Shown here: positions 7,092 through 14,058 of the stretch, piece after piece
Position numbering within the stretch: position 1 is the first letter of the stretch
How the letters are laid out: each line of letters starts with the position of its first letter
Assembly: GCA_009787175.1 (NCBI GenBank)
Contig: WRGM01000143.1
Coordinates: 1-15,614 of the forward strand
From: Candidatus Bathycorpusculum fermentans
Lineage (GTDB): Archaea > Thermoproteota > Bathyarchaeia > Bathyarchaeales > Bathycorpusculaceae
Direction: 5' to 3'
Length of the DNA stretch: 15,614 nt
Position numbers and translations under genes: made by a program
Notes under the pieces: generated by a model
Seen by the model: only the letters and a program-made list of their open reading frames with translations
What the model was told of the DNA's origin: nothing
Database searches by the model: none

Positions 7092-7532
7092 TTATTCACC
7101 TTGATTCCATCCGATTTCTTTAGATAACTCAGCTAACGTGAGGGATGGCCCTTTAAGTTTTGATGCTTGAGCTTCTTCGAATTGGATTATTTGCTTATCT
7201 TTAAATTCTAATGGGATGCCCATGTAAACTTTTAAGCGTTTAAGAGCTACTTTACCTTTTGGTTGGCTGCAAGGTAGCATTCCGCGGACGGTTTTTTTGA
7301 GCATTCTATCGGGTCTGCGGTAGTGGAATGGACCACGTTCTGGTGCGCCTACTTCGAGGAATAAGTGTGCCTCTGCAACTTTACTTTTCTTTTTTCCTGA
7401 AAAAATCGCTTTTTCAGCATTAAGAATAGTTACGTATTCACCGTTAAGCAAAAGTTTGGCAATCTTGCTTGACATTCTACCAACGATTAACCCATCAGCG
7501 TTTACGTAAGTTATTTGTGATTTGGCTGACAT
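7092..7532 (-). CDS. rpl13: Large-subunit ribosomal protein uL13
   Basis: Archaeal L13, 146 residues from ATG 7532, an rRNA-binding protein placed early in 50S assembly. Family signatures are NADGLIVGRMSSKIAK near the start, NAEKAIFSGKKK, GPFHYRRPDRMLKKTVRGML in the middle and LKVYMGIPLEF after it. A GTG at 7541 overlaps the eL18 stop (GTGA) and would add three residues (MKY). I prefer the ATG because GGTGA sits 5 bases before it and because close relatives begin within a few residues of ITYVNADG. It is tightly packed between eL18 and uS9. Confidence 0.96.
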   Translation of the reverse strand: MSAKSQITYVNADGLIVGRMSSKIAKLLLNGEYVTILNAEKAIFSGKKKSKVAEAHLFLEVGAPERGPFHYRRPDRMLKKTVRGMLPCSQPKGKVALKRLKVYMGIPLEFKDKQIIQFEEAQASKLKGPSLTLAELSKEIGWNQGE

Positions 7533-7537
7533 GTATT

Positions 7538-7900
7538 TCACCGGATAATTTTAATGTTTGACCCCTTGGGATTATCTGCAATAAGCTCAGGGATTGTTAC
7601 ATATTTTGCTTTTATTGCATCAAGTTTTGCTTTTGCAAGTCCTGAAATGCTAAAAGCAGCTATTGTAATTGGGTGATTTAATGAACCTGTTCCAAGAATT
7701 TTTCCCGGAACGACAACTATATCATCGCGTTTTGTATTTCTGTTGATGTTACTCAGGTTCACTGCAACACGATTAGAGCGAGGTTGAGCTAATTGTTTAG
7801 CTACGGCTAGCCAAATTGGCGCGCTTTTTTCTCTGCTCTCTTTCTTTAATTGTTTAATGAGTTGAATTAATTCTGGGTTGGTTGATTCCGTTTGTATCAT
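7538..7900 (-). CDS. rpl18e: Large-subunit ribosomal protein eL18
   Basis: A 120-residue L18e of the uL15/eL18 fold, found in archaea and eukaryotes only. Visible signatures are TNPELIQLIKQLKKES, WLAVAKQLAQPRSNRVAVNL, DDIVVVPGKILGTGSLNHPI and IAAFSISGLAKAKL. The ATG at 7900 shares its A with the rpoD stop (TAATG), a one-base overlap typical of translational re-initiation, and AAGGT lies about 9 bases upstream. The order rpoD, eL18, uL13, uS9 is standard. Length is normal. Confidence 0.96.
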   Translation of the reverse strand: MIQTESTNPELIQLIKQLKKESREKSAPIWLAVAKQLAQPRSNRVAVNLSNINRNTKRDDIVVVPGKILGTGSLNHPITIAAFSISGLAKAKLDAIKAKYVTIPELIADNPKGSNIKIIR

Positions 7901-8712
7901 TATATTTCTACCTTTGCTTGTTCTTCAAATTCCTTAAGTTGTTGCTTTAGGATTTTTGTTGCTTCTCTAAGTACGCATTCAGGTGGAAGTGCACCAGTTG
8001 ACTCTAAATTGAGAATGAAAGTGTCTTTTTCCCATTCAACTTGGATCAGAGAAGGTTTTTTGGGACATATTTCCACGCAGTCCATGCATAGAGTACATGA
8101 GTGTAAATCGCGGACAGCAATTTTTGCATTTTTAACTTCTAGCGCTTTTTTAGGACAAACATCTGCACATTTTTTGCAATCATCACAGGATGTTGCGGGA
8201 GGCGTGATTTTTGGATAATATTTATATGCAGAAACGCAGACGGGTTGCCATTTTGTGTGGATCTTACCTGTACCAAGTCTTGCGTATGCTTCTAGTTTTA
8301 TTTTTTGACCCTTTGCGAGTTTGACTATTGGAATTTTATCAGATACAGGAACGATTGCGGGGTTTTCAGAAACAAGTTCTCCACTGTAGACTGTTCGTGT
8401 ACCGCCTTTTGCTTCTGCGTCTAGAGTTAACGTAACGCGACATTGTGGACAACCAAATTCGCTTTGACACGAGCAGGTTTCCGGAGTGTTATAATTATCA
8501 AGGTCTGTTTTTAATGGTGTAAGACCAAGTCTGTGAGCAATAATTTCATCTTGTAAAATTGATGAGTTATCGACCATTACGACATCGTCAATTGCCATGC
8601 ATGGAACTTGAGCAAGTGATATTCGGCGGAGAGCATTCATTAAGGGAACCTCTGCACCTCTTACAATTGCGCTAAGGTTGTTATTATTTTTCTCAAGGAT
8701 TTCAATTTTCAC
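7900..8712 (-). CDS. rpoD: RNA polymerase subunit Rpo3 (D) with two ferredoxin-type iron-sulfur motifs
   Basis: A 270-residue homologue of Rpb3 and bacterial alpha, the platform subunit that pairs with Rpo11 to begin polymerase assembly. The N-terminal dimerisation domain has VRGAEVPLMNALRRISLAQVP. The inserted domain first shows CSCQSEFGCPQC (Cys 80, 82, 88, 91), a zinc-type site. It then has two complete ferredoxin motifs: CDDCKKCADVCP (Cys 176, 179, 182, 186) and CTLCMDCVEICP (Cys 206, 209, 212, 216). All eight cysteines needed for two [4Fe-4S] clusters are present. Some archaeal Rpo3 proteins keep one or no cluster. The cluster domain is thought to stabilise the subunit and might make assembly oxygen-sensitive. 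GTG 8712 has GGAG about 11 bases upstream. An 82-base gap to uS11 leaves room for an internal promoter, though none is clear. Confidence 0.97.
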   Translation of the reverse strand: MKIEILEKNNNNLSAIVRGAEVPLMNALRRISLAQVPCMAIDDVVMVDNSSILQDEIIAHRLGLTPLKTDLDNYNTPETCSCQSEFGCPQCRVTLTLDAEAKGGTRTVYSGELVSENPAIVPVSDKIPIVKLAKGQKIKLEAYARLGTGKIHTKWQPVCVSAYKYYPKITPPATSCDDCKKCADVCPKKALEVKNAKIAVRDLHSCTLCMDCVEICPKKPSLIQVEWEKDTFILNLESTGALPPECVLREATKILKQQLKEFEEQAKVEI

Positions 8713-8794
8713 TTGCTAAGTCACTCCAATAATAGTCGCGGTATTAGTTAGGCATATTTCAAGTTTTCCATTAAAGTAAATATTGGAAGGAAGT

Positions 8795-9196
8795 TTAAAC
8801 TCTTCTTCCTCTTCGACCACCGGGTCTTCGAGTGCCATCGTGTGGAATGGGAGTTACTTCTTCTATGCGTTCAATTCTGAACCCGAATCTTGCGAGAGCT
8901 CGAATGGCTGCTTGTGCGCCTGGTCCGGGGGTTCTTGGTCCGCTGCCTCCTGGTGCACGAACTTTGATGTGTATAGATGTTATGCCTTTGTCTCTGGCAA
9001 CTTCTGCAGCGCCTGTTGCTGCACGCATAGCTGCGTATGGTGATGATTCCATGCGGTCTGCTTTGACGAACATACCACCTGTTGTGCGTGCAATTGTCTC
9101 TGCGCCACTAATGTCTGTGATGTGGATTAATGTGTTATTGTATGAGCTGAAAATGTGGACTATGCCCCATTTTTCATTGCGTTTACTGTTACTCAA
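8795..9196 (-). CDS. rps11: Small-subunit ribosomal protein uS11
   Basis: A 133-residue S11, lining the 30S platform near the mRNA exit. Family motifs are WGIVHIFSSYNNTLIHITD, ARTTGGMFVKADRMESSPYAA, KVRAPGGSGPRTPGPGAQAAIRAL and the C-terminal PIPHDGTRRPGGRRGRRV. It begins with TTG at 9196, whose bases overlap the uS4 stop (TTGA). A purine-rich GGAGGCGG within the uS4 tail acts as the ribosome site. The rare start codon with a 4-base overlap suggests translation depends on ribosomes finishing uS4. The protein is complete. Confidence 0.96.
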   Translation of the reverse strand: MSNSKRNEKWGIVHIFSSYNNTLIHITDISGAETIARTTGGMFVKADRMESSPYAAMRAATGAAEVARDKGITSIHIKVRAPGGSGPRTPGPGAQAAIRALARFGFRIERIEEVTPIPHDGTRRPGGRRGRRV

Positions 9197-9789
9197 AATC
9201 TACCGCCTCCGCCGCCTCGTCCGCCTCTTCTGCCTCGTGAGGATTGGCGAACTACATGTTCTTTAGCGACATATGTCAAGCTTGTGCGTAATGCATGTTC
9301 TTGGCTTGATAATGCGCTTGTTGTAGAGTAGCCTATTTTGTCTTCTTCTCCTTTGGGTACTATGTATCCAGGAATTGTTACTCTACGGTTGTTAATAGAT
9401 ATGTGAGCGTGTGTGATTAGTTGGCGTGATTGGAATATTGTTCGTGCTAAGCTTTTTCTGAAGACGATTGTTTGCAGTCTTCGTTCTAAAATGTCCTCGA
9501 TGGTTAAGTCTAAGACGTCATCCAGAACAGATGTTTCCTGTAGGAGACCTAATTTTTTTAAGCGTGCTAACAGTTCGCCTTCCATTTTTGCACGTTCTTC
9601 AGGGGTTTTGCTGATTAAAGATCGTGCGATGCCTCTTACTTTGGATAGATATGTTTTATGACGCCAAAGTTCGTGTTTGTTTCTTAACCCGTATTGACCT
9701 AAAAGCTTAAGCTCCTCTTGGAGAACGTCTTTGCGCCAGCGGAAACGTGGCGTATCAAATTTCTTACGTTGTTTCTTCGGATCTCCCAC
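9193..9789 (-). CDS. rps4: Small-subunit ribosomal protein uS4
   Basis: A 198-residue archaeal S4, a primary 16S rRNA binder that starts 30S assembly. It opens with GDPKKQRKKFDTPRFRWRKD and has YGLRNKHELWRHKTYLSKVR. It carries an S4 RNA-binding domain (LERRLQTIVFRKSLARTIFQ, then SRQLITHAHISINNRRVTIPGY). The C-terminus is a low-complexity Arg/Gly tail (RGRRGGRGGGGGRF) resembling RGG boxes, so probably flexible and RNA-binding. GTG 9789 is preceded by GGAGG 9 bases upstream, and only two bases separate it from uS13. The tail's GGN-rich DNA also supplies the ribosome site of uS11. Confidence 0.97.
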   Translation of the reverse strand: MGDPKKQRKKFDTPRFRWRKDVLQEELKLLGQYGLRNKHELWRHKTYLSKVRGIARSLISKTPEERAKMEGELLARLKKLGLLQETSVLDDVLDLTIEDILERRLQTIVFRKSLARTIFQSRQLITHAHISINNRRVTIPGYIVPKGEEDKIGYSTTSALSSQEHALRTSLTYVAKEHVVRQSSRGRRGGRGGGGGRF

Positions 9790-9791
9790 GA

Positions 9792-10271
9792 TTATTTGCC
9801 TCCTTCAGATCCGCCTTTTTGTTGTAAAGTCTTTTTCTTAACGCCTAAAGCTTTACCTGCGCGACCAGTGCATTTTGTTCTTTGACCACGGACTTTTAGG
9901 CTGTAAGCATGACGGTATCCACGCCAAGAACGGATTTCTTTATCTTTATCAATATCAGTTTTAACTTTGAAAATTAGGTCAGCAGTCAAAAGATGGATGT
10001 CTTTACCTGTTTCTGAGTCTTTTTGTCTATTATAGAGCCAGATAGGTATTCCATATTTTGCTGGGTCTCGAAGGACATCTTCGATTTTTGCGATGTCTGA
10101 ATCTGTTATGAACCCTACGCGCAAGTCTGGGTTAACGCCTGCTTTTTTAAGGACTGCGTTAGATAAACTCATGTTAACACCTTTAACTTTCTTCACTGCG
10201 TAAGAAGTTTTAAGGGTACCTGATGAGTCAGCGCCCATGATACGTATTATGTGACGAAATTCCTGTGACAT
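9792..10271 (-). CDS. rps13: Small-subunit ribosomal protein uS13
   Basis: A 159-residue archaeal S13, at the 30S head where it contacts uS19 and the 50S subunit. Signatures are FRHIIRIMGADSSGTLKTSYAV, a helical region with KAGVNPDLRVGFITDSDI, and RSWRGYRHAYSLKVRGQRTK followed by CTGR. The tail is lysine/glycine-rich. The ATG at 10271 has GGATGA about 9 bases upstream. It is the first gene of the ribosomal block and has a good TATA/BRE promoter 56-67 bases before its start, so this gene probably begins a transcript running through rpoN. Confidence 0.97.
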   Translation of the reverse strand: MSQEFRHIIRIMGADSSGTLKTSYAVKKVKGVNMSLSNAVLKKAGVNPDLRVGFITDSDIAKIEDVLRDPAKYGIPIWLYNRQKDSETGKDIHLLTADLIFKVKTDIDKDKEIRSWRGYRHAYSLKVRGQRTKCTGRAGKALGVKKKTLQQKGGSEGGK

Positions 10272-10326
10272 TCTAAATTTTCATCCGTTTTTAACTTGAA
10301 GCAGTTATACGAAATAAGGCAGTATT

Positions 10327-10338
10327 TATTTAAACCTT
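10327..10338 (-). promoter_or_regulatory. Promoter of the uS13-to-rpoN operon (BRE + TATA)
   Basis: On the minus strand AAGG-TTTAAATA is followed by AATACT, a near-ideal archaeal TATA box with an upstream purine BRE. It would place transcription start near 10304, giving a leader of about 33 bases with the GGATGA ribosome site. It lies in the 133-base gap after pcc1, where no gene is seen. Confidence 0.65.
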
Positions 10339-10404
10339 CCCTTGCTATAACATTCGTTTAATGAAATCTATAAACGGCTAGCCATCAGTTAAATCAAAAA
10401 TTGG

Positions 10405-10662
10405 CTACATGTGTTCGATTGTTTCAATAATATTTACAGTTGAGGCAATCCATCGTAGATAAACATTAGTCATTGCACGTAAAGCAACAGTGTCATTAGC
10501 AGTGATAGTTAAAATAAGAATACAGTCCTGCACTTGTAAATCCACATTTGCTCGATGAGTAACAGGCGAGTTGATCTCAGGTTTTAAGGCTGTAACTGTT
10601 ATGGCAAGCTGTTTAGAGTTAGAGAATTTTAGATGTATAGATGCCTTAGTCCTAACAGCCAT
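10405..10662 (-). CDS. pcc1: KEOPS complex subunit Pcc1
   Basis: An 85-residue protein of the Pcc1 (CTAG/Pcc1) family. Pcc1 forms the dimer at the centre of KEOPS, the complex that with Kae1 makes the t6A modification at position 37 of ANN-decoding tRNAs. The pattern is clear: an N-terminal beta strand (SIHLKFSNSKQLAITVTALKPE), a middle strand pair (VDLQVQDCILILTITAND), then the hallmark helix TVALRAMTNVYLRWI. The ATG at 10662 is preceded by GAAGTGA, part of a 6-base inverted repeat (10669-10687). It sits between eL43 and uS13, where pcc1 is often found at the end of the archaeal exosome superoperon. Prefoldin beta, its frequent neighbour, is not here. Confidence 0.85.
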   Translation of the reverse strand: MAVRTKASIHLKFSNSKQLAITVTALKPEINSPVTHRANVDLQVQDCILILTITANDTVALRAMTNVYLRWIASTVNIIETIEHM

Positions 10663-10713
10663 GTTTTCACTTCAATAATAGTGAAGTATACAAATAGATA
10701 AGGTTAAGCTAAA

Positions 10714-10745
10714 CGGTAAAAAAGAAATATTAGTGGAAGGAAAAA
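10714..10745 (-). terminator. Candidate oligo-T terminator after eL43
   Basis: On the minus strand, just after the eL43 stop, come two T-rich tracts (TTTTT at 10741-10745 and a run of six T at 10718-10723 within TTTCTTTTTTACC). Archaeal terminators are usually such T-runs without a required hairpin. It may end or weaken the psmA-to-eL43 transcript before pcc1. Confidence 0.4.
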
Positions 10746-10750
10746 GGTGT

Positions 10751-11083
10751 TTACTCAGCTTCGGTGGTCTCAACTGTTGGTGCGGTGGGAGCGGCGGTTG
10801 TGGTTGTATTAGTTTCTTCTGCACCTTTTGCTGAGCGTTTAGCTATTATACCTAATTTTGTAAGTGGAGTATACGCTCCGCCTGCATAGGTATAGTTGCA
10901 TTTGTTACATTTCCATACGCCGACGCTAACGCGGTAGACTCTTACAAAGCCGCATTGTGGGCATTTGTGAGGTCTTTTTAGTTCAGTTATTATTTTTACA
11001 TAGCGTTTTCTAACTGTGGAACCGTATCGTGAGCCGAATCCACGTGTTGAACCGACTTTCTTCATTTTTGGCAATTTTTTCAC
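10751..11083 (-). CDS. rpl37ae: Large-subunit ribosomal protein eL43 (L37Ae)
   Basis: A zinc-ribbon ribosomal protein of up to 110 residues. The core has KKVGSTRGFGSRYGSTVRKR, then the zinc site CPQCG (Cys 41 and 44) and CNKC (Cys 59 and 62), then YTYAGGAYTP, all standard. The last 25 or so residues (after KRSAKG) are a Thr/Ala/Glu-rich acidic tail that most relatives I recall lack. The GTG at 11083 overlaps the rrp42 stop by four bases (GTGA). TTG 11074 or ATG 11065 would give shorter N-termini closer to family length, so the exact start is uncertain. Its place right after rrp42 is conserved in archaea. rpoP (Rpo12), often next, is missing. Confidence 0.95.
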   Translation of the reverse strand: MKKLPKMKKVGSTRGFGSRYGSTVRKRYVKIITELKRPHKCPQCGFVRVYRVSVGVWKCNKCNYTYAGGAYTPLTKLGIIAKRSAKGAEETNTTTTAAPTAPTVETTEAE

Positions 11084-11871
11084 CAGTTAAGTTTCTTGCG
11101 CAGTTCTGCTGCCTTTGCTTGTGCAAGCTTTGAGGCTTCTAAAATCTGTTGTGGTGTGAAATAGCCAGAACAACCTTTCTGGACGGCACATATGTTGCCT
11201 TTCTCGTTGACTGCTATGGAAATTCTTGAGTCCATTACTTGTTCTTCTTCGTATTGTGGATCTATAATTAGCTGGTTGTTGATTTTGCCTACTGTAACGG
11301 TGATTGGGCGGCTTTTCATTGGTAGTTGTGTGTATCCTTGTTTGATTTTTAGTTCGCCATCTTTGACTTCATAGTTAGATATTTTAGTATTCATTAATGC
11401 GGCTAGCGCGGCTAGCGCGGATGCATCGATCAGGTTTCCGTCATGGTTGAGGACGTAGACGTCTACGAAGACTACGAAGACTTTTTTGCCTGCTTCAATA
11501 CAAAGTTTTTCTGTGTCAATAGCGTGTGATTCGCGGAGTCCACGGTCGACGATTCTTGCTAATTCAATGCTGTTCTCGTCTGGTGGTCCTGGTTCAAAGT
11601 TTGGTGACGCTAAAGGTACAAGTTCGGCATTTACTGTTTGTACGCCTTCATTAGGTGTATCAGGGAATGGTTCACCGGTTTCAACTTTGACGCCTACTAG
11701 AACCTGCGTTTTCCCTAGGTAAATGCGTGCGGAGCCTTCTGCTTTCTCGATTACGCCTTCTTCAAGTGTAATTGGTCTATAATCTTGTAGACCGCGTTCG
11801 TCTAATCGTTTTCCTTTTTCTATGTGTTGACTAATTTGTTTTAGTCTGACTTTTGTTATAAGTGATGACAT
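11080..11871 (-). CDS. rrp42: Exosome complex component Rrp42
   Basis: A 263-residue RNase PH-like subunit that alternates with Rrp41 in the hexameric ring of the archaeal exosome, the 3'-to-5' RNA-degrading and tailing machine. It has KRLDERGLQDYRPI, GSARIYLGKTQVLVGVK, ELVPLASPNFEPGPP, RIVDRGLRESHAID and the NHDGNLIDASALAALAAL region. Rrp42 lacks the catalytic aspartate but helps bind RNA at the Rrp41-Rrp42 interface. The ATG at 11871 overlaps the rrp41 stop by one base (TAATG), with GAGGT in the rrp41 tail as ribosome site. That favours equal amounts of the two ring subunits. Length is normal. Confidence 0.97.
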   Translation of the reverse strand: MSSLITKVRLKQISQHIEKGKRLDERGLQDYRPITLEEGVIEKAEGSARIYLGKTQVLVGVKVETGEPFPDTPNEGVQTVNAELVPLASPNFEPGPPDENSIELARIVDRGLRESHAIDTEKLCIEAGKKVFVVFVDVYVLNHDGNLIDASALAALAALMNTKISNYEVKDGELKIKQGYTQLPMKSRPITVTVGKINNQLIIDPQYEEEQVMDSRISIAVNEKGNICAVQKGCSGYFTPQQILEASKLAQAKAAELRKKLNW

Positions 11872-12620
11872 TATTCTTCTACCTCGCTTTCTTCTACATC
11901 TTTTACAACCATGTATTTGGTTTTCAAAGCTTCTTTTTGCATTTCATAGATTTTTTTGCATCCACCCATAGCCATATCTACAGCTCGTTGGAACTCGTCT
12001 GGGGTGAGGATGCCGTCCATTTGAAGGAGTGTGATAGCATCTAACGCTGGCATATAAGCTACGGGGACATCTGCGGCACCAAGTTTGTCTTCTGCATCGT
12101 GTAAGTCGAGGACAACTGTGTCATCGACTTTGCCGGCTGCACAGGCAACTACGAGGTCGCGCATTGGGACACCAGCATCTGCAATTGCTAAGGCAGCTGC
12201 TGTTATGCTTGCGCATCTTGTTCCGCCGTCGGCTTGTAGTACTTCGATAAATACGTCTACGCCTGTTCTTGGGTAGAGTTCTAAAAATAATGCTGGTTCA
12301 AGTGATTCGCGTATAACTTTTGAGAGTTCTACTTCACGTCTAGAGGGTGCGGGTGATTTTCGTTCTTGAACGGAGAATGGAGCCATGTGGTAGCGGCATC
12401 TTAGAACCATTCTGTCTGCTAGAGCTAAATGTTTTGGATGCATTTCTCTTGGACCAAAAGCTGCGGCTAAAATTTTGTTTTTGCCATGTTCAATATAGGC
12501 TGAGCCGTCAGCGTTGGGAAGTACACCAACTTGAAGTTTTAATGGTCGAAGCTCATCTGCTTTGCGACCGTCTAGTCTTATACCTTTTTTGTCAATTAAT
12601 TTATCATGTTTATCATTCAT
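11871..12620 (-). CDS. rrp41: Exosome catalytic subunit Rrp41
   Basis: A 249-residue RNase PH-fold subunit that carries the phosphorolytic active site of the exosome. It begins IRLDGRKADELRPL. It has the phosphate/RNA-binding arginine pair in APSRREVELS (Arg 94-95), DVFIEVLQADGGTRCASITAA, and the catalytic aspartate in GAADVPVAYMP (Asp 184, matching the active Asp known in Sulfolobus). The C-terminal tail is acidic (VEESEVEE). The ATG at 12620 overlaps the rrp4 end by 8 bases, with GGAGG 9 bases upstream. Every expected residue is present, so the enzyme should be active. Confidence 0.97.
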   Translation of the reverse strand: MNDKHDKLIDKKGIRLDGRKADELRPLKLQVGVLPNADGSAYIEHGKNKILAAAFGPREMHPKHLALADRMVLRCRYHMAPFSVQERKSPAPSRREVELSKVIRESLEPALFLELYPRTGVDVFIEVLQADGGTRCASITAAALAIADAGVPMRDLVVACAAGKVDDTVVLDLHDAEDKLGAADVPVAYMPALDAITLLQMDGILTPDEFQRAVDMAMGGCKKIYEMQKEALKTKYMVVKDVEESEVEE

Positions 12621-13323
12621 TCACAGGTTCCTCCATGCTTTCTTTGTTGTCTTTAAGTAGTTGAGTAATACGATCAGTTAGACCACTTGTATGTGATTCC
12701 TGTTCGATTTTTCTAATTGCCGTTATGGCAAGTTCTTCATCTTCAGGTGTCTTGCCAGTGACTAAAATTATTCCATTAAGTCCGAGCACGATTTGACAGT
12801 TTGTTTCCTGTTTAATCATAGAAATCATTGAGCCTTTTCGGCCGATGATACGGGGGATTTTTGTTGGTACTACATGAAGTATTTGTCCACGGGTAATTTT
12901 TCCAAGTCCGGGTTCCCCACCAGTAAGCTGTGGGTCATGTAGTCTGTCATATGATGCGACTTTTGCAACAATTAAATCGCCTGAAGTTAGAACTGCAGAT
13001 AACTCGTCATTTTGGGGTTTAAAAGACCTGTTTAAAGCAGCGGATGCTCGTAATAGTGCATTGTAAGGTGACTGAATACTAACGGTCCAACCGTTGAAAC
13101 CTACTTCTGTGACAGTTCCAATAACGATGTCACCTACTTTAGGCACATAAAAAGCTCTAAGTGCAACCATGTTGACTTTTTTGTTGTCGACATCTACAAG
13201 TCCAATTCTTTGTGCATATATTTTGTTTTCTTCAACATACGTGTTCTCGCCTGGTAAATAGTCGCCTTCTGCGAGTAATTCTCCAGGTGTTACAAGCTGT
13301 TTTTTTTCGAAATATGTTGGCAT
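12613..13323 (-). CDS. rrp4: Exosome RNA-binding cap subunit Rrp4
   Basis: An exosome cap protein of 236 residues from ATG 13323. Three domains are visible: an N-terminal domain with VTPGELLAEGDYLPG, an S1 domain (VGDIVIGTVTEVGFNGWTV and so on), and a KH domain with IPRIIGRKGSMISMI (the GRKG loop) ending at KIEQESHTSGLTDRI. The cap binds and selects RNA entering the Rrp41/42 ring. The frame stays open to an ATG at 13356, which would add MKNKKIWMMNF. I prefer 13323 because GGATGA lies 8 bases upstream, whereas nothing ribosome-like precedes 13356. MPTYFEKK also fits the family start. It follows SBDS closely and is coupled to rrp41. Confidence 0.96.
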   Translation of the reverse strand: MPTYFEKKQLVTPGELLAEGDYLPGENTYVEENKIYAQRIGLVDVDNKKVNMVALRAFYVPKVGDIVIGTVTEVGFNGWTVSIQSPYNALLRASAALNRSFKPQNDELSAVLTSGDLIVAKVASYDRLHDPQLTGGEPGLGKITRGQILHVVPTKIPRIIGRKGSMISMIKQETNCQIVLGLNGIILVTGKTPEDEELAITAIRKIEQESHTSGLTDRITQLLKDNKESMEEPVNE

Positions 13324-13361
13324 AAAATTCATCATCCAAATTTTTTTGTTTTTCATTATTT

Positions 13362-14054
13362 TTAAGATATTAATTTTGCTTCGCCACTTCCCTTAGTTAC
13401 GTCACCAAGTTTGTTTAATACTGAAGCATATGCTCCGGCAGGCATTTCAAGTTCGCCATACCATGAACCGTCACCGCGCCATTCTTCACGTTTAAGAACT
13501 CCAAACGCTTTGATTGTTCCATAAGCTCTTGAAGCATATTGAGAGGGAATTTTTATTGCAACTGTTACTTGTTCAATTTTTAGAGCTAAAATGGGTCTAA
13601 GCAGTTTGACTATGTCTTTTGCTTGTTCTTCCACTGACTTGTATGGGTCAATGGGGTAGCGGATTTGTTCCATAGCGTTTTCGATACGTGCCGGTGGATG
13701 GGGTAGATTTGTTTTTGGGTCAACTGCTTGGCGTGCAATAAAGTCTATTATTTGTCTGCGTTTGTCTTCGACCATTTTGCGTCTTTGGTCGGTTGTTAAT
13801 TGTAATGTTCCTTTTTTTAGAATTTCATCGGCAATTGTAAGGGGGTCGATTGTTTTGAAGACTTTTTTCATTATTTCTTCTGAAATTCTTGTGCCCTTGT
13901 TTGCGTCAGAAAAAATTGTTTCAGCGGCTAAAACTTCAGTTATAGCTGATGTTTTGCCGTTATGGTAGTCTAATGCTTTATGGGGTTTTACCAAGATTTC
14001 GAAGTGCTCGTTATCTTTGGTTAAGCGTGCAACGGTGAATTTTTCACTCATCAC
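13362..14054 (-). CDS. Ribosome maturation protein SBDS/Sdo1
   Basis: A 230-residue homologue of the Shwachman-Bodian-Diamond syndrome protein, which in eukaryotes releases eIF6 from 60S subunits; in archaea it is assumed to act in 50S maturation with aIF6. The N-terminal FYSH domain has EKFTVARLTKDNEHFEILV, SDANKGTRISEEIMKKVF and DEILKKGTLQLTTDQRRKM. The middle helical domain has NAMEQIRYPIDPYKSVEEQA, and the C-terminal ferredoxin-like domain ends near EWRGDGSWYGELEMPAG. GTG 14054 or the adjacent ATG 14051 starts it, with GTGA about 7 bases before the ATG. It lies 4 bases after psmA. The psmA-SBDS-rrp4-rrp41-rrp42 order is a hallmark of the archaeal exosome superoperon. Confidence 0.96.
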   Translation of the reverse strand: MMSEKFTVARLTKDNEHFEILVKPHKALDYHNGKTSAITEVLAAETIFSDANKGTRISEEIMKKVFKTIDPLTIADEILKKGTLQLTTDQRRKMVEDKRRQIIDFIARQAVDPKTNLPHPPARIENAMEQIRYPIDPYKSVEEQAKDIVKLLRPILALKIEQVTVAIKIPSQYASRAYGTIKAFGVLKREEWRGDGSWYGELEMPAGAYASVLNKLGDVTKGSGEAKLIS

Positions 14055-14058
14055 AACG

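Noticed and set aside
10669..10687. Hairpin ACTTCA-N7-TGAAGT just upstream of pcc1
   Set aside because: Arms of only 6 bases in AT-rich DNA; one arm is simply the purine-rich ribosome site of pcc1. A role is possible but not supported.
11399..11420. Tandem 9-base repeat GCGGCTAGC in rrp42
   Set aside because: It encodes the conserved Ala-Leu-Ala run of an RNase PH helix, so it is protein-driven and not a mobile or regulatory repeat.
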